Assembly: GCA_004377185.1 (NCBI GenBank)
Contig: SOIM01000020.1
Location: forward strand, 1-64,000
DNA length: 64,000 nucleotides
Direction: 5' to 3'
Source of the DNA: Methanomassiliicoccales archaeon
GTDB taxonomy: Archaea > Thermoplasmatota > Thermoplasmata > RBG-16-68-12 > SOIM01
The translations under genes were made by a program, and so were the position numbers. This document shows, in pieces, positions 25,940 through 35,227 of the stretch; within the stretch, counting starts at the first letter, position 1, and every line of letters begins with the position of its first letter. Below the pieces are notes generated by a model. That model was not told the DNA's origin, made no database searches, and saw nothing but the letters and a program-made list of their open reading frames with translations.

Positions 25940-28900
25940 CTATGCCACCCCCAGACAAGCATCTATCATCGCATTCAATTGGTCGAGTTTGAACTTCCAT
26001 ATGAATATCCCTTCCTTCGGACACGTTGCCTGACAGCAACCGCAGCCCTTGCACGCCGACTCATCCACGTCCACTGTCTTCTTCACCGAACCGTTCTTCA
26101 TGTACTCGATTAGCGTTATCGCATCGTAGGGACAAGGCTCTATGCAGTATGCGCAGCCATCGCAGTTCTCGTCCACCACATGTGAGATGGTGGGTTCGAT
26201 TTCTATCTCATCCTTCGAAAGAACGGTCGCGGCGCGAGCAACGGCACCACAGGCCTGAGCAATGCTCTCGTCCACGAACTTAGGTCCGTGTGCAAGCCCA
26301 CAAAGGAACACGCCCTCCGTGGCGAAGTCCACCGGTCTCAACTTCATGTGAGCTTCAAGGAAGAAGTTGTCTTTGGTGAGGGGCACTTTCAACATCCTGC
26401 CAACGTCTTCGCTATCCGGTTGCGGAAGCACCGGGACGCTGAGGATTAATAGGTCTGCATTGATTCTCAGAACCTCGTCCAGAACAGGATCCTTCAAGGT
26501 TATCTCCAGTCCGTTCTGCCCAGGGTTCACGATTGGTGTGTTGTCATCATCGTATCGAACGAACAATACCCCTTTTTCTGAGGCCTCTTGGAAGTAGTCC
26601 TCGTTGAAACCGTATGTACGAATGTCCTTGTAGAGGACGTAGACCTCGGCATCGGGATTCTTCTCCTTTATCTTCAATGCGTTCTTGACCGCCTCGGAAC
26701 AGCAAATTCTGCTACAGTTCGGCCTTTCCTCGTTTCTGGATCCCACGCACTGTATCATGGCTATCTTGTTACTCTTCTCAAGGTCTATTTCACCTTTGGT
26801 CAGCTTCTCCTCGAACTCCAGTTGGGTCATGACGTTCGGATTCTCACCATAGAGGTACTCGGTGGGTTTGTGCTCTACTCCGCCAGTCGCAACTATGACC
26901 ACACCGTGCTCAATCGTCTCTCCGCCCTCTAGGGTTGTGGTGAAATTCCCTATGCGGCCCTCTATCTTCTCAATCTTGCTTCCGATGTGGAGATTGACCT
27001 TGGGGTTATCCTTCACTTTGCTGATGATTTCTTCCAGTTTCTTCTGAGGATCCACGTCCGAAAGAAGATGCTGTATACGCCTCAGGTTGCCTCCTAGTTC
27101 TTTCTCCCTTTCGACCAGGTGGACATCGAACCCTTGGTCTGCCAGACCCGAAGCCGCCGTCATTCCGCTGAGACCGCCTCCGATTACCAACGCACTCTTG
27201 GTCACGGGCAACTTGCTCTTCTGCAAGGGATCCAGCAGCGCGCTTTTTGCGACCACCATCCTGACTAGGTCCTTTGACTTCTCGGTTGCCTCCTCCTTCT
27301 CGTGCATGTGGACCCAAGAGCACTGGTCCCTTATGTTGGCCATCTCGAACAGGTATTGGTTCAGCCCAGCTTGACGACACGTCTCCTGGAACAGGGGTTC
27401 ATGAGTTCTGGGACTGCAGGAGGCCACGATCACGCGGTTCAGTTTTTGCTCATTGATGATCTCCTTCATCTTCGTCTGCGTGTCGTCCGAACATGTGAAC
27501 AGATTCTCGTCCGCGTAGACCACATTTGGCAGTGTTTTGGCGTATTCCACAACTGCAGGAACATCCACTACGCTTCCTATGTTTATCCCGCAATGACAGA
27601 CGAAAACACCGATCCTGGGTTCCTGCTCCGAAACGTCAATCTCGGCCGGATACTCCTTCTTCTTCGTCAGGGAATCCCTGGATGTGGCAATGACATTCGC
27701 CGCTCTTGCGGCCGCTCCAGACGCTTCGGCAACTGTGCCTGGGATGTCCTTCGGACCTGCAAACGCTCCACCGACGAATATGCCGGGTTTGGTTGTGTCC
27801 AGTGGTTCGAACAGTCCGGCCTTGACGAACTTGTGAATGTTGAGCTTGAAGCCCAGGCGGTGACTCAGTATCTCCGCTTCCTCGGGAGCGTTCATGGCGA
27901 TCGAAAGCACGACCATATTGAAGGTTTCATCAACAACCTCCCCGTTCTCCACGTAGGATACTGTGAGGTCCTTTGTTTCTGGATCCTCTTCAACACCCGA
28001 TACTCTTGACCTAACGAACCTCACACCAGCTTCGTCCTCCGCTCTTATGTAGTACTTTTCGAAGTCCTTTCCGTAGGCTCGCATGTCCATGAAGAAGATT
28101 GTAGGCTCAATACCCTGGAAGTGTTCCTTCGCGATGATTGCCTCTTTGAGTGAGTACATACAACACACGGCAGAGCAATAGGAGTTGCCTTTGGCCTTGT
28201 CTCTGGAACCCACGCATTGTATCCACGCTATCTTCTTCGGTATGTCTCCATCGGAGGGCCTGACAACGGTGCCCAGATGAGGTCCAGTGGCACTCAGCAT
28301 CCTCTCGAACTCGAGGCTGGTGAGGACGTTCTTGAATATACCGTATCCATATTCGCTCCTCACACTCGGGTCGAACTTGGAGGAACCTGGAGAGAGAACG
28401 ATCGATCCCACGTTTATCTCCAGTATCTTCTCCTTCTCATCATATTCGATAGCACCCGCCTTGCACTCCCCCTCACAGATCCCGCAGCCAATGCACTTCT
28501 CGCGGTCTATCATGTAGACCAGGGGAACTGACTGAGGATATCGCACGTAGACAGCCTTCCTGTGCTTCAGACCTTCGTTGAATTCATCTATCGCTTCCGT
28601 TGGGCATTTCTCAGCGCACACCCCGCAGCCAGTGCATGTCTCCTCGTTGATGCGTCTTGGGTACTTCTTCAGAGTCACCAGGAAGTTGCCGGCTCGACCG
28701 TCAATCATTTCCACTTCAGCATTCGTGATTAGCTCAATGTTCTCATGTCTGCCCGTCTCAACGAGTTTGGGAGCCATGATGCACATCGCGCAGTCATTCG
28801 TGGGGAATGTCTTGTCCAACTGGGACATCACGCCACCTATGCTCGGTCCTCTTTCGACCAGGTAGACCTTGAAGCCTGAGTTCGCGAGGTCGAGAGAAGA

Positions 28901-28957
28901 CTGCATCCCGGAAATACCGCCCCCAATAACCATCACCGCCCCGACCGGTTCCGCCAT
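25940..28957 (-). CDS. hdrA: Double-length HdrA (1005 aa), array copy 5
   Basis: Two HdrA-like halves are joined. Half 1 begins with an FAD loop (VIGGGISGMQ, residue 10), then FPTNDCAMCIMAPK, then two ferredoxin motifs (about 102 and 152) and the IQCVGSR...CSAVCC stretch. Half 2 begins near 448 with the HdrA N-terminal domain (GVFVCHCGINIG), has a second FAD loop near 586 without the ferredoxin insert, a second IQCVGSR...CSRICC, and C-terminal ferredoxin motifs near 931 and 966. HdrA is the flavin electron-bifurcating subunit; two FAD sites suggest relay or double bifurcation. The start is ATG 28957 behind GGAGGTGA. Confidence 0.93.
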   Translation of the reverse strand: MAEPVGAVMVIGGGISGMQSSLDLANSGFKVYLVERGPSIGGVMSQLDKTFPTNDCAMCIMAPKLVETGRHENIELITNAEVEMIDGRAGNFLVTLKKYPRRINEETCTGCGVCAEKCPTEAIDEFNEGLKHRKAVYVRYPQSVPLVYMIDREKCIGCGICEGECKAGAIEYDEKEKILEINVGSIVLSPGSSKFDPSVRSEYGYGIFKNVLTSLEFERMLSATGPHLGTVVRPSDGDIPKKIAWIQCVGSRDKAKGNSYCSAVCCMYSLKEAIIAKEHFQGIEPTIFFMDMRAYGKDFEKYYIRAEDEAGVRFVRSRVSGVEEDPETKDLTVSYVENGEVVDETFNMVVLSIAMNAPEEAEILSHRLGFKLNIHKFVKAGLFEPLDTTKPGIFVGGAFAGPKDIPGTVAEASGAAARAANVIATSRDSLTKKKEYPAEIDVSEQEPRIGVFVCHCGINIGSVVDVPAVVEYAKTLPNVVYADENLFTCSDDTQTKMKEIINEQKLNRVIVASCSPRTHEPLFQETCRQAGLNQYLFEMANIRDQCSWVHMHEKEEATEKSKDLVRMVVAKSALLDPLQKSKLPVTKSALVIGGGLSGMTAASGLADQGFDVHLVEREKELGGNLRRIQHLLSDVDPQKKLEEIISKVKDNPKVNLHIGSKIEKIEGRIGNFTTTLEGGETIEHGVVIVATGGVEHKPTEYLYGENPNVMTQLEFEEKLTKGEIDLEKSNKIAMIQCVGSRNEERPNCSRICCSEAVKNALKIKEKNPDAEVYVLYKDIRTYGFNEDYFQEASEKGVLFVRYDDDNTPIVNPGQNGLEITLKDPVLDEVLRINADLLILSVPVLPQPDSEDVGRMLKVPLTKDNFFLEAHMKLRPVDFATEGVFLCGLAHGPKFVDESIAQACGAVARAATVLSKDEIEIEPTISHVVDENCDGCAYCIEPCPYDAITLIEYMKNGSVKKTVDVDESACKGCGCCQATCPKEGIFIWKFKLDQLNAMIDACLGVA

Positions 28958-28958
28958 T

Positions 28959-29732
28959 CTAGTCACCTCCCACCCTGAGCGCAACATAGTACGGGGTCAT
29001 TCCGTCTACGTGGTCAATTGCGAGGAGGTTCTTTTGTCTCAGGGTTGCGATGTGCTCCACAATCCTCTCTGTAGGCAGGTTTGCGATTTGGGACAGCTCT
29101 TTTGCCGAAGCTGGCTTGCTAGATGTGACTCCGAGTATCAGACTTCTGCGGAACTCATCCTCGATGGCGATATCTATGATGTTTCTCATCTCTTCTTCAG
29201 TCTTCGTCTCTCCATAGACATTTCCATTCTCTATCATTCCAACTTCGTGCCCGAGGAGGGACCGAATACGGAAATCCAGGGAGGCGTCGACCGCCGCCCC
29301 CATCCTGTTTGTAAGCTCCGGGTCTTCGCCCACTTTTGAAGGACCGAGTTCCATAATCTTCTCAGTGAACTCGGTGACGGTCTTGGCGAATTTCTCTCCC
29401 TCGGAGGCACTTATCCACTCAAGACGAAACCTCTCCACCTCCAGTCCTGCCTTCTCCATCAGCTTCTTCACGACGTAGACCCTCTTCTCAGTGTGATAGT
29501 TCCCAGAGATGTAATGACAATCTCCGATGTGACACCCGCCAATGAGAATCCCGTCCGCCCCTTCCTTGAAGAGGGTGAGAACTATCATCGGGTCCACTCG
29601 AGCGCTGCACATCACTCTAATTATCCTGATATCAGGTGGATACTGGTATCGACTTACGCCAGCGAGATCGGCACCCGCGTACGAGCACCAGTTGCACAGA
29701 AATCCTATGATCTTGGGTTCGAATTCAGCCAT
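28959..29732 (-). CDS. MvhD fused to a winged-helix domain (257 aa)
   Basis: Residues 1-135 are MvhD (FLCNWCSYAGADLAG, GCHIGDCHY, LEWISASEGEKFA). After a linker, residues about 195-250 form a winged helix: RRSLILGVTSSKPASAKEL, SQIANLPTERIVEHI as the recognition-helix region and a wing ending in TPYYVAL. The winged helix looks like ArsR or the TrmB class. It is flanked by HdrA genes with stop/start overlaps (TAATG upstream, one base downstream), so it is in the electron-transfer operon. It could be a subunit that also senses or regulates, or the winged helix may only mediate contacts. Confidence 0.85.
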   Translation of the reverse strand: MAEFEPKIIGFLCNWCSYAGADLAGVSRYQYPPDIRIIRVMCSARVDPMIVLTLFKEGADGILIGGCHIGDCHYISGNYHTEKRVYVVKKLMEKAGLEVERFRLEWISASEGEKFAKTVTEFTEKIMELGPSKVGEDPELTNRMGAAVDASLDFRIRSLLGHEVGMIENGNVYGETKTEEEMRNIIDIAIEDEFRRSLILGVTSSKPASAKELSQIANLPTERIVEHIATLRQKNLLAIDHVDGMTPYYVALRVGGD

Positions 29733-31696
29733 TACAGAGCCCCCTGAAGGATGCTTCTGCCCTGGGCAAGCAGTTGGTCATCCGTGTAGTTCATCATCGT
29801 GATGGCCTTCTCGGGACAGGTCGCACCGCAGCAACCACACCCCTTGCACGCGGCAGCCAAGACCTCAGCAACGCCCTCCTCGGTCATCCTGATTGCTCCG
29901 TAGGGACAATTGGCAACGCAGGTCCCACAACCAGTGCAGATTTGAGGATCAACCTGGGCCAGTATCGCTTCCGCCTGAATGAACCCCCTTGCCATTGGAA
30001 TCGCGGCACGGGAAGCGGTCCCCAAGCCCTGCGCAACACTCTCGGTGATATCGGCCGGACCTCTCGCGGTACCGCATACGAATATGCCGTCCGTCGCAAA
30101 ATCAATGGGCCTCAGCTTCACGTGAGCTTCCAGGAAGAACCCGTCGCGTCCTATGGGAACCTTGAGCATCTTCGAGAGCTTCGCAGCATCGGGCGGAGCA
30201 ACAAGAGGTGTCGCCAAGACTACCATGTCAGCCAGCAGCTTCCTTTCAGTTTTCAATGTCTCGTGATAGTACGTCACAGCTAACTTGTCCCCTTCTTGAG
30301 TGACCTTGGGACGGTTCTCGGGGGTGTATCTCACAAATCTAATCCTCTTCTCCCTCGCCTCGTTGTAATACACTTCGTGATTGGCCCCGTAGGTCATCAC
30401 ATCCCGGTTGAATATGGTAATCTCCGGTCCTCCCATGGGAGCGGCCGCAGGAGCACCAGCACCCTCAGCAACAGCCATTCTCCTCCTCCTTCTCCTCCTG
30501 GAGGCGATCTCGGGAACCGACACACCCACCTCCACTCTCTCAGCTCCATCATCACCCATGAGTTCGGCATATTTCTCGGTCAGATAGAGCGCATTCTTTA
30601 TCGAAATCACACAACAAATCCTTGAACAGTATGACTTGTCTTGGCCCCTGGACCCAACGCATTGGATGAAAGCCACTTTGTTCACTTTGGGCAGCTTGTG
30701 GCTCTTGCAGAGGATTTCGAATTCTGTTAGCGTTACTACGTTATCGTACATCCCGTATCCGTAGAGGCCATCAGGTAAGTACTCCAACGCTCCCGTTGCG
30801 ATGATGATGGTGCCCACTTTCACCTCCTGGCTGGAACCGTTGGATACTATGGTTGTGTCGAAATTCCCTATGAAACCGCTTACATCGCCCACCTGGGAGT
30901 TCAAATGGACGGTGATGTTTTCGTGCGACATCACCCGATCAATGAGAGGCTTGATGGTTTCTTCGGCACTCTTCTCTCCCAGGTAAAGGCTATTCAGATT
31001 TCTTGTGAAGCCACCCAGCTCGCTCTCTTTCTCCACGAGGTGAACGTCAAACCGTTGTCCGGCAAGGGACAGGGCAGCACTCAATCCAGCCACTCCGCCT
31101 CCGATGACCAGTGAGCGGGGCACAACATCAACTTTCATCTCTTCTTGGGGAACAAGCAGGGCGGCCTTGGCAACAGCAGATCTTACCAGGTCCTTGGCCT
31201 TCTCGGTCGCTTCTTCCTTCTCTTTCATGTGAACCCAAGAGCACTGTTCTCTGATGTTTGCGAACTCGAACAGGTATTTGTTGAGGCCCGCTTCCTCACA
31301 CACGCCTTGGAATAGCGGCCCATGTGTTCTGGGAGTGCACGATGCGACTATGACTCTATTGAGCTTGTGTTCTTTGATGGCATCCCGTATCGAGGCAAGT
31401 CCGTCCTCCGCGCAGCTGTATAGGTTCCCCGTCGCAAAAACAACGTCTGGAAGTGTCTTCGTGTATTCCACAACAGACGGGACATCCACAAATCCGCCTA
31501 TGTTCGTGCCGCAATGGCAAACGAAGACCCCGATACGCAAGTCCTCCGATCCTGGTTCTGCAGGAGTCTCAGGGGGTTGTTCTTCTGTTTCACCTGGGGT
31601 CTCAGCGGGTTGTTCCGGTTGTTCCACAGGGGCTTCCGGGGCCTCCTCTTCTTGTTTGACTGGCGTTCCCGGGACTTGCTCCTGTTCTTCCGTCAG
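29732..31696 (-). CDS. hdrA: HdrA second-half protein of the split copy, with Arg/Ala-Pro insert
   Basis: This equals the second half of the double HdrA proteins: GVFVCHCGTNIGG, FAD loop VIGGGVAGLSA, CVGSR...CSRICC, and two C-terminal ferredoxin motifs (CTGCGTCVANCP, CKGCGCCGATCP). Two oddities stand out. The N-terminus is a Pro/Glu/Gln-rich linker, and a run of seven Arg followed by an Ala/Gly/Pro stretch is inserted after the CSRICC region. GTG at 31627 is the first ordinary start, but the Pro/Glu-rich frame continues upstream to a CTG at 31696 that overlaps the previous stop (CTGA) and has GGGGGTGA before it; I favour that rare start. Confidence 0.8.
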   Translation of the reverse strand: MTEEQEQVPGTPVKQEEEAPEAPVEQPEQPAETPGETEEQPPETPAEPGSEDLRIGVFVCHCGTNIGGFVDVPSVVEYTKTLPDVVFATGNLYSCAEDGLASIRDAIKEHKLNRVIVASCTPRTHGPLFQGVCEEAGLNKYLFEFANIREQCSWVHMKEKEEATEKAKDLVRSAVAKAALLVPQEEMKVDVVPRSLVIGGGVAGLSAALSLAGQRFDVHLVEKESELGGFTRNLNSLYLGEKSAEETIKPLIDRVMSHENITVHLNSQVGDVSGFIGNFDTTIVSNGSSQEVKVGTIIIATGALEYLPDGLYGYGMYDNVVTLTEFEILCKSHKLPKVNKVAFIQCVGSRGQDKSYCSRICCVISIKNALYLTEKYAELMGDDGAERVEVGVSVPEIASRRRRRRRMAVAEGAGAPAAAPMGGPEITIFNRDVMTYGANHEVYYNEAREKRIRFVRYTPENRPKVTQEGDKLAVTYYHETLKTERKLLADMVVLATPLVAPPDAAKLSKMLKVPIGRDGFFLEAHVKLRPIDFATDGIFVCGTARGPADITESVAQGLGTASRAAIPMARGFIQAEAILAQVDPQICTGCGTCVANCPYGAIRMTEEGVAEVLAAACKGCGCCGATCPEKAITMMNYTDDQLLAQGRSILQGAL

Positions 31697-32994
31697 ACGC
31701 TCACCCCCTTGGCAAGGACGGTCTCAACAGCTCTCGCAGCTGCGGCCGACCCCTCAGTGACCGATTCCGGTATGTCCATGGGTTCTCTGCAGTATCCCGC
31801 AAGGAACACACCCTCTTTTGCAGTGTCCACGGGTGCGAGGATTCTGTCTTTTGACTCAAAGAACTTGAACTCTGTGAGCGGAATTCCAATCATCTCAGCG
31901 ACCTTCACAGCGCCCTCCCTGGGAATGAGAGTTGTCGCGAGAACGACCATGTCAAACTCCTCTTTCTCGGGACGGCCTGCAACATCATACACCACGATAG
32001 GATTGTGATTCTCCGGGTTCTCTTGAACGGTGGCATCAGAGTTGATGTACCTTACACCGTAGTCATTCTTCGCCCGCTCGACATACTCGAAGAAGCCCTT
32101 TCCGAAGGCCCTCATGTCCTTGTAGAATATCGTTGAATCAATGTCATCATGATGTTCCCTGGCGAGCATCGCCTCTTTAGTTGAGAACATGCAACAGACC
32201 GAGCAGCAATATGCATGCCCCAGCTGGGGGTTTCTCGATCCCACGCACTGAATGAAAGCCAGTTTGTACGGCCTCTTTCCATCCGACCTCCTCTTCATCT
32301 CTCCGCCTGTTGGACCGGATGCGTTGATCATTCTCTCGTATTCCATCCCGGTGAACACATTTGGAAACTTTCCATAGCCGTACTCTGTCGCGGGAGTAGG
32401 ATCCCAGAGGTCGTAACCTATTGCCACAATAATGGAGCCCACATCCAGGACAACCTCTTCATCCTTCTGGTCGAAGTCAACTGCTTCTCTTTCGCACAGG
32501 ATCTTGCATGCTCCGCACTTTTCTTTCAGAAACCAAGTGCAGTGCTCCTTATCGATGGTCATAACCCTTGGAACCGCTTGTGCGAAGGGCATGTAGATTG
32601 CCTTTCTCTCCCCAATGCCCTGGTCGAATTCGTTCGGAACCTTGACGGGGCATTTTACGGCACACTCCTCACATCCGGTGCATTTCGCCTCATCCACATA
32701 CCTCGCTTTCTTCAGGACCTTCACTTTGAAATTCCCGGCCTCACCCTCCACTCCCATAACCTCTGAATAGGTGAGGACATCTATATTTGGGTGGCTGTAG
32801 CAGTCCGCCATCTTAGGCGCGAGGATGCAGATTGAACAGTCGTTCGTGGGGAATGTCTTGTCGAGCTGGGCCATCCTGCCTCCTATGCTCGGGGTCTTCT
32901 CAACGAGGTAGACCTTCCCTCCTTTGTCTGCTATGTCAAGGGATGCTTGGATGCCTGCTATCCCGCCTCCAATCACCATTATGTCTGTGGACAC
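31693..32994 (-). CDS. hdrA: HdrA first-half protein of the split copy (433 aa)
   Basis: This equals the first half of the double HdrA proteins: FAD loop (VIGGGIAGIQ), FPTNDCSICILAPKM, a ferredoxin motif CTGCEECAVKCP, a second Cys group (CTWFLKEKCGACKILC) and CVGSR...CCSVCC. It ends at LAKGVSV where the others continue into half 2, so here the two halves are separate polypeptides. GTG start at 32994 with GGAGG nine bases upstream. A 117-base gap with its own TATA box precedes it, so it begins a second transcription unit. Confidence 0.87.
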   Translation of the reverse strand: MSTDIMVIGGGIAGIQASLDIADKGGKVYLVEKTPSIGGRMAQLDKTFPTNDCSICILAPKMADCYSHPNIDVLTYSEVMGVEGEAGNFKVKVLKKARYVDEAKCTGCEECAVKCPVKVPNEFDQGIGERKAIYMPFAQAVPRVMTIDKEHCTWFLKEKCGACKILCEREAVDFDQKDEEVVLDVGSIIVAIGYDLWDPTPATEYGYGKFPNVFTGMEYERMINASGPTGGEMKRRSDGKRPYKLAFIQCVGSRNPQLGHAYCCSVCCMFSTKEAMLAREHHDDIDSTIFYKDMRAFGKGFFEYVERAKNDYGVRYINSDATVQENPENHNPIVVYDVAGRPEKEEFDMVVLATTLIPREGAVKVAEMIGIPLTEFKFFESKDRILAPVDTAKEGVFLAGYCREPMDIPESVTEGSAAAARAVETVLAKGVSV

Positions 32995-33094
32995 ATCTAT
33001 GCCTCCATGGAATCTCGGTTTTGAATCTGATTATCTTCACGATTCTTGGGCTCCATGATAAACCTCATCGCCCCTTTCCTTGGAATAGTCAAAG

Positions 33095-33107
33095 CGAATA
33101 TAAAAAC
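33095..33107 (-). promoter_or_regulatory. Internal promoter of the Hdr array
   Basis: GTTTTTATATTCG on the minus strand lies about 107 bases before the split hdrA gene in the only sizeable gap (32995-33111) of the array. It would let the genes from 32994 down to 25523 be expressed apart from those upstream. Confidence 0.45.
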
Positions 33108-33111
33108 TACT

Positions 33112-33564
33112 CTAACTCGCTTGGGACGCAGCTTCCTCACCCCCGCTCAGTCTCTCTTTCCTTGCCTTCTTCCAATCCTTCCGCGACATTTCGAACAAAG
33201 GTGTCGTGAAACGCTCTTTCTTCTTGAATTCCCGTACATATCTCTGACAATTCGGGTAGGTGCAAGGATTGCAATGTCTATCCTTGCAGGCCAGTTCCAC
33301 AGCGACATATTTCCTGTCCGGCTCAACTCGGCCTTTCTTCTCCAATGGCCTGAGCTCGAACATCCTCGTGGTGAACCGCTCTTTCTTACCCATCTCACGC
33401 GTGAACCTCTGACAATTAGGATAGGTGCAAGGATCGCAGTGCCTTTCAGCACATGACAATTCCAGTAACATGTATCTTCGGTTGATCTCCCTCTGTGGGG
33501 CTTTCCTCCGGGGTTTCGATCTAGACTCCTTTGCGGGGGTTTTCTTACTTCCTCTTTCTGCCAA
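33112..33564 (-). CDS. Protein with duplicated C-x4-C-x2-C-x4-C motif (150 aa)
   Basis: Two units of about 45 residues share most of their sequence. Unit 1 has Cys38, 43, 46, 51 in CAERHCDPCTYPNC and unit 2 has Cys93, 98, 101, 106 in CKDRHCNPCTYPNC; each is followed by QR, a basic stretch, KKERFTT and MFE/LFE. The ends are Lys/Arg-rich and probably disordered. The Cys pattern could bind one metal or Fe-S cluster per unit. TTG start at 33564 with GGAGG in front, four bases after the MvhD-HdrC-HdrB gene. I do not recognise the family; context points to the Hdr complexes. Confidence 0.75.
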   Translation of the reverse strand: MAERGSKKTPAKESRSKPRRKAPQREINRRYMLLELSCAERHCDPCTYPNCQRFTREMGKKERFTTRMFELRPLEKKGRVEPDRKYVAVELACKDRHCNPCTYPNCQRYVREFKKKERFTTPLFEMSRKDWKKARKERLSGGEEAASQAS

Positions 33565-33567
33565 CTC

Positions 33568-35211
33568 TCAATCCTCCAAGGCTTTTGCCACTGCAATTGT
33601 GTAATCCTCAAGCGGAATGTCCACCATCTCTTTTTCGACAGGGACTTCATCCCTGACCGAGCAATCCAAATGAATATAGCATTTCGGACAGGCTGTGAGA
33701 ACCACTTCCGCGTCAGTCCTTTTTGCTTCCATCATTCTGTCTATCTGCGATTTCTTGACGTTTGCGTCACAATTCATCCAGGCACTGACACCGCAACAGG
33801 TGCTCTTGTCCCGAATGTTCTCCATCTCCACAATGTCAATGCCGCTGATTTTAGCAAAGGTGTCCCTTGGGGCATCGTACACTCCACAGTGCCTTGAAAG
33901 CCTGCAGGGTTCATGATAAGTGATTTTTCTGCTGAGGCCGTCCTTGAACTTCAGCTTGCCGCTATCTATCAGTTCGTTCACGTATTGGGATATGTGGAGC
34001 ATTCGGAAGTCCAGATCCTCTTCAGCCATTGCTTGGTAATCGATGTTGAAAGTTCTGAAGCATTCGGCACACGTGAAAACCACGGTCTTAGCCCCGCTCT
34101 TCCTGATGACGTCCAAGTTGTGGTCCATTAGCTTCTCTACGCTCTCTTCATCGCCTGTCCAGTTCAAGTCGTGTCCACAACACTTCTCTTTGTTGCTAAC
34201 CACAGGTACGACTCCAGCCTTGTTCATGATCTTCACGGCGCTCCTAGCTATGTCTGTCATCTTCAGTTCTCTGTCCTGGAAGATTACTTCCATTTGAGGC
34301 AGGCAACCTGTGAAGAAGAACACGTCCCCGGTATCAGCAATCTTCGAATCCTCGTCAACCCAGTCCAACCTCTTCTGCTCGAAATCGGAATTCGCCATTA
34401 TCCTCATCGTTGACTGTAGCAATCCTCCTTGCGAACAGGACGGGACAGTTCCCAGCATGGCCGATTCGACCCTCAAACCCCGAATGAACTCAGGATAGTC
34501 CACCTTGTACGGACACATCGCGCTGCATATCCCACATGTGTTGCAGGTCCAGATGTCCTTTTCTTTCGCCAAATCTGACGAGGCTCCTTCTTGGGCCTTC
34601 ACCACGATCAGTCTAGGTGCGAACTTCTCGTCTACCATGGCAACCGGGCAAACGCTGGTACACTTGCCGCATTCAACGCAGTCAAATGCCCTTGTGTCCT
34701 GAATGAGCCCATTGATTATCTCTGGACTTCCTGCCTGCTCATCCGGAGGTTCTCTCTCAACGAACTTCAGCGGATTGGGGCCCAATTGAGTTATGTGATC
34801 ATTGAACTCGTTCATGACCTCTGCGAACTTGGACGCCTCTGAAGCCGAAATCCATTCAAGTCTGAGCCTGTCCGACCCCACTCCCAACATATCCAGGAGA
34901 TTCTGCACCATCTTGACTTTTGTTTCCGCTTTCTTGTTGCCGGATATGTAGTGACAATCACCAATGTGACATCCAGTTACCAGAATTCCATCAGCACCGC
35001 TCTCCAGAGCGTCTAGGAGGAAGGATGGTTCCACACGGCCAGAACACATTACCCTGACGATTCTTATGTTTGGAGGATACTGTAGTCTGGAAACGCCAGC
35101 AAGGTCAGCTCCTGCGTAAGAGCACCAGTTGCAGCAGAAGGCTATTATGTTCGGTTCGAAGGTTGTATCTGCAGCTGTTTTCTGCTCCGCTTCCACTTCT
35201 CCTTCCTGCAC
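33568..35211 (-). CDS. MvhD-HdrC-HdrB triple fusion (547 aa)
   Basis: Residues about 18-150 are MvhD (FCCNWCSYAGADLAG, GCHIGDCHY, LEWISASEASKFA). About 175-245 is an HdrC-like pair of ferredoxin motifs (CVECGKCTSVCP, CNTCGICSAMCP). About 290-540 has two CCG domains (GCLPQME, KCCGHDLNW, CAECFR, then EPCRLSRHCG, TCCGVSAWMNC, CPKCYIHL) as in HdrB/HdrD. One chain could carry electrons from HdrA all the way to a disulfide-type active site. GTG start at 35211 after GGAGAGGTGA. It follows a double HdrA, so that pair could make a complete two-protein complex. Confidence 0.88.
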   Translation of the reverse strand: MQEGEVEAEQKTAADTTFEPNIIAFCCNWCSYAGADLAGVSRLQYPPNIRIVRVMCSGRVEPSFLLDALESGADGILVTGCHIGDCHYISGNKKAETKVKMVQNLLDMLGVGSDRLRLEWISASEASKFAEVMNEFNDHITQLGPNPLKFVEREPPDEQAGSPEIINGLIQDTRAFDCVECGKCTSVCPVAMVDEKFAPRLIVVKAQEGASSDLAKEKDIWTCNTCGICSAMCPYKVDYPEFIRGLRVESAMLGTVPSCSQGGLLQSTMRIMANSDFEQKRLDWVDEDSKIADTGDVFFFTGCLPQMEVIFQDRELKMTDIARSAVKIMNKAGVVPVVSNKEKCCGHDLNWTGDEESVEKLMDHNLDVIRKSGAKTVVFTCAECFRTFNIDYQAMAEEDLDFRMLHISQYVNELIDSGKLKFKDGLSRKITYHEPCRLSRHCGVYDAPRDTFAKISGIDIVEMENIRDKSTCCGVSAWMNCDANVKKSQIDRMMEAKRTDAEVVLTACPKCYIHLDCSVRDEVPVEKEMVDIPLEDYTIAVAKALED

Positions 35212-35227
35212 TTCATCACCTCTCCTG

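Noticed and set aside
32995-33111. 23-codon ATG frame in the gap inside the Hdr array
   Set aside because: Too short and of low complexity; it lies in the leader after the 33095 promoter and ends at the ribosome-binding site of the next gene.
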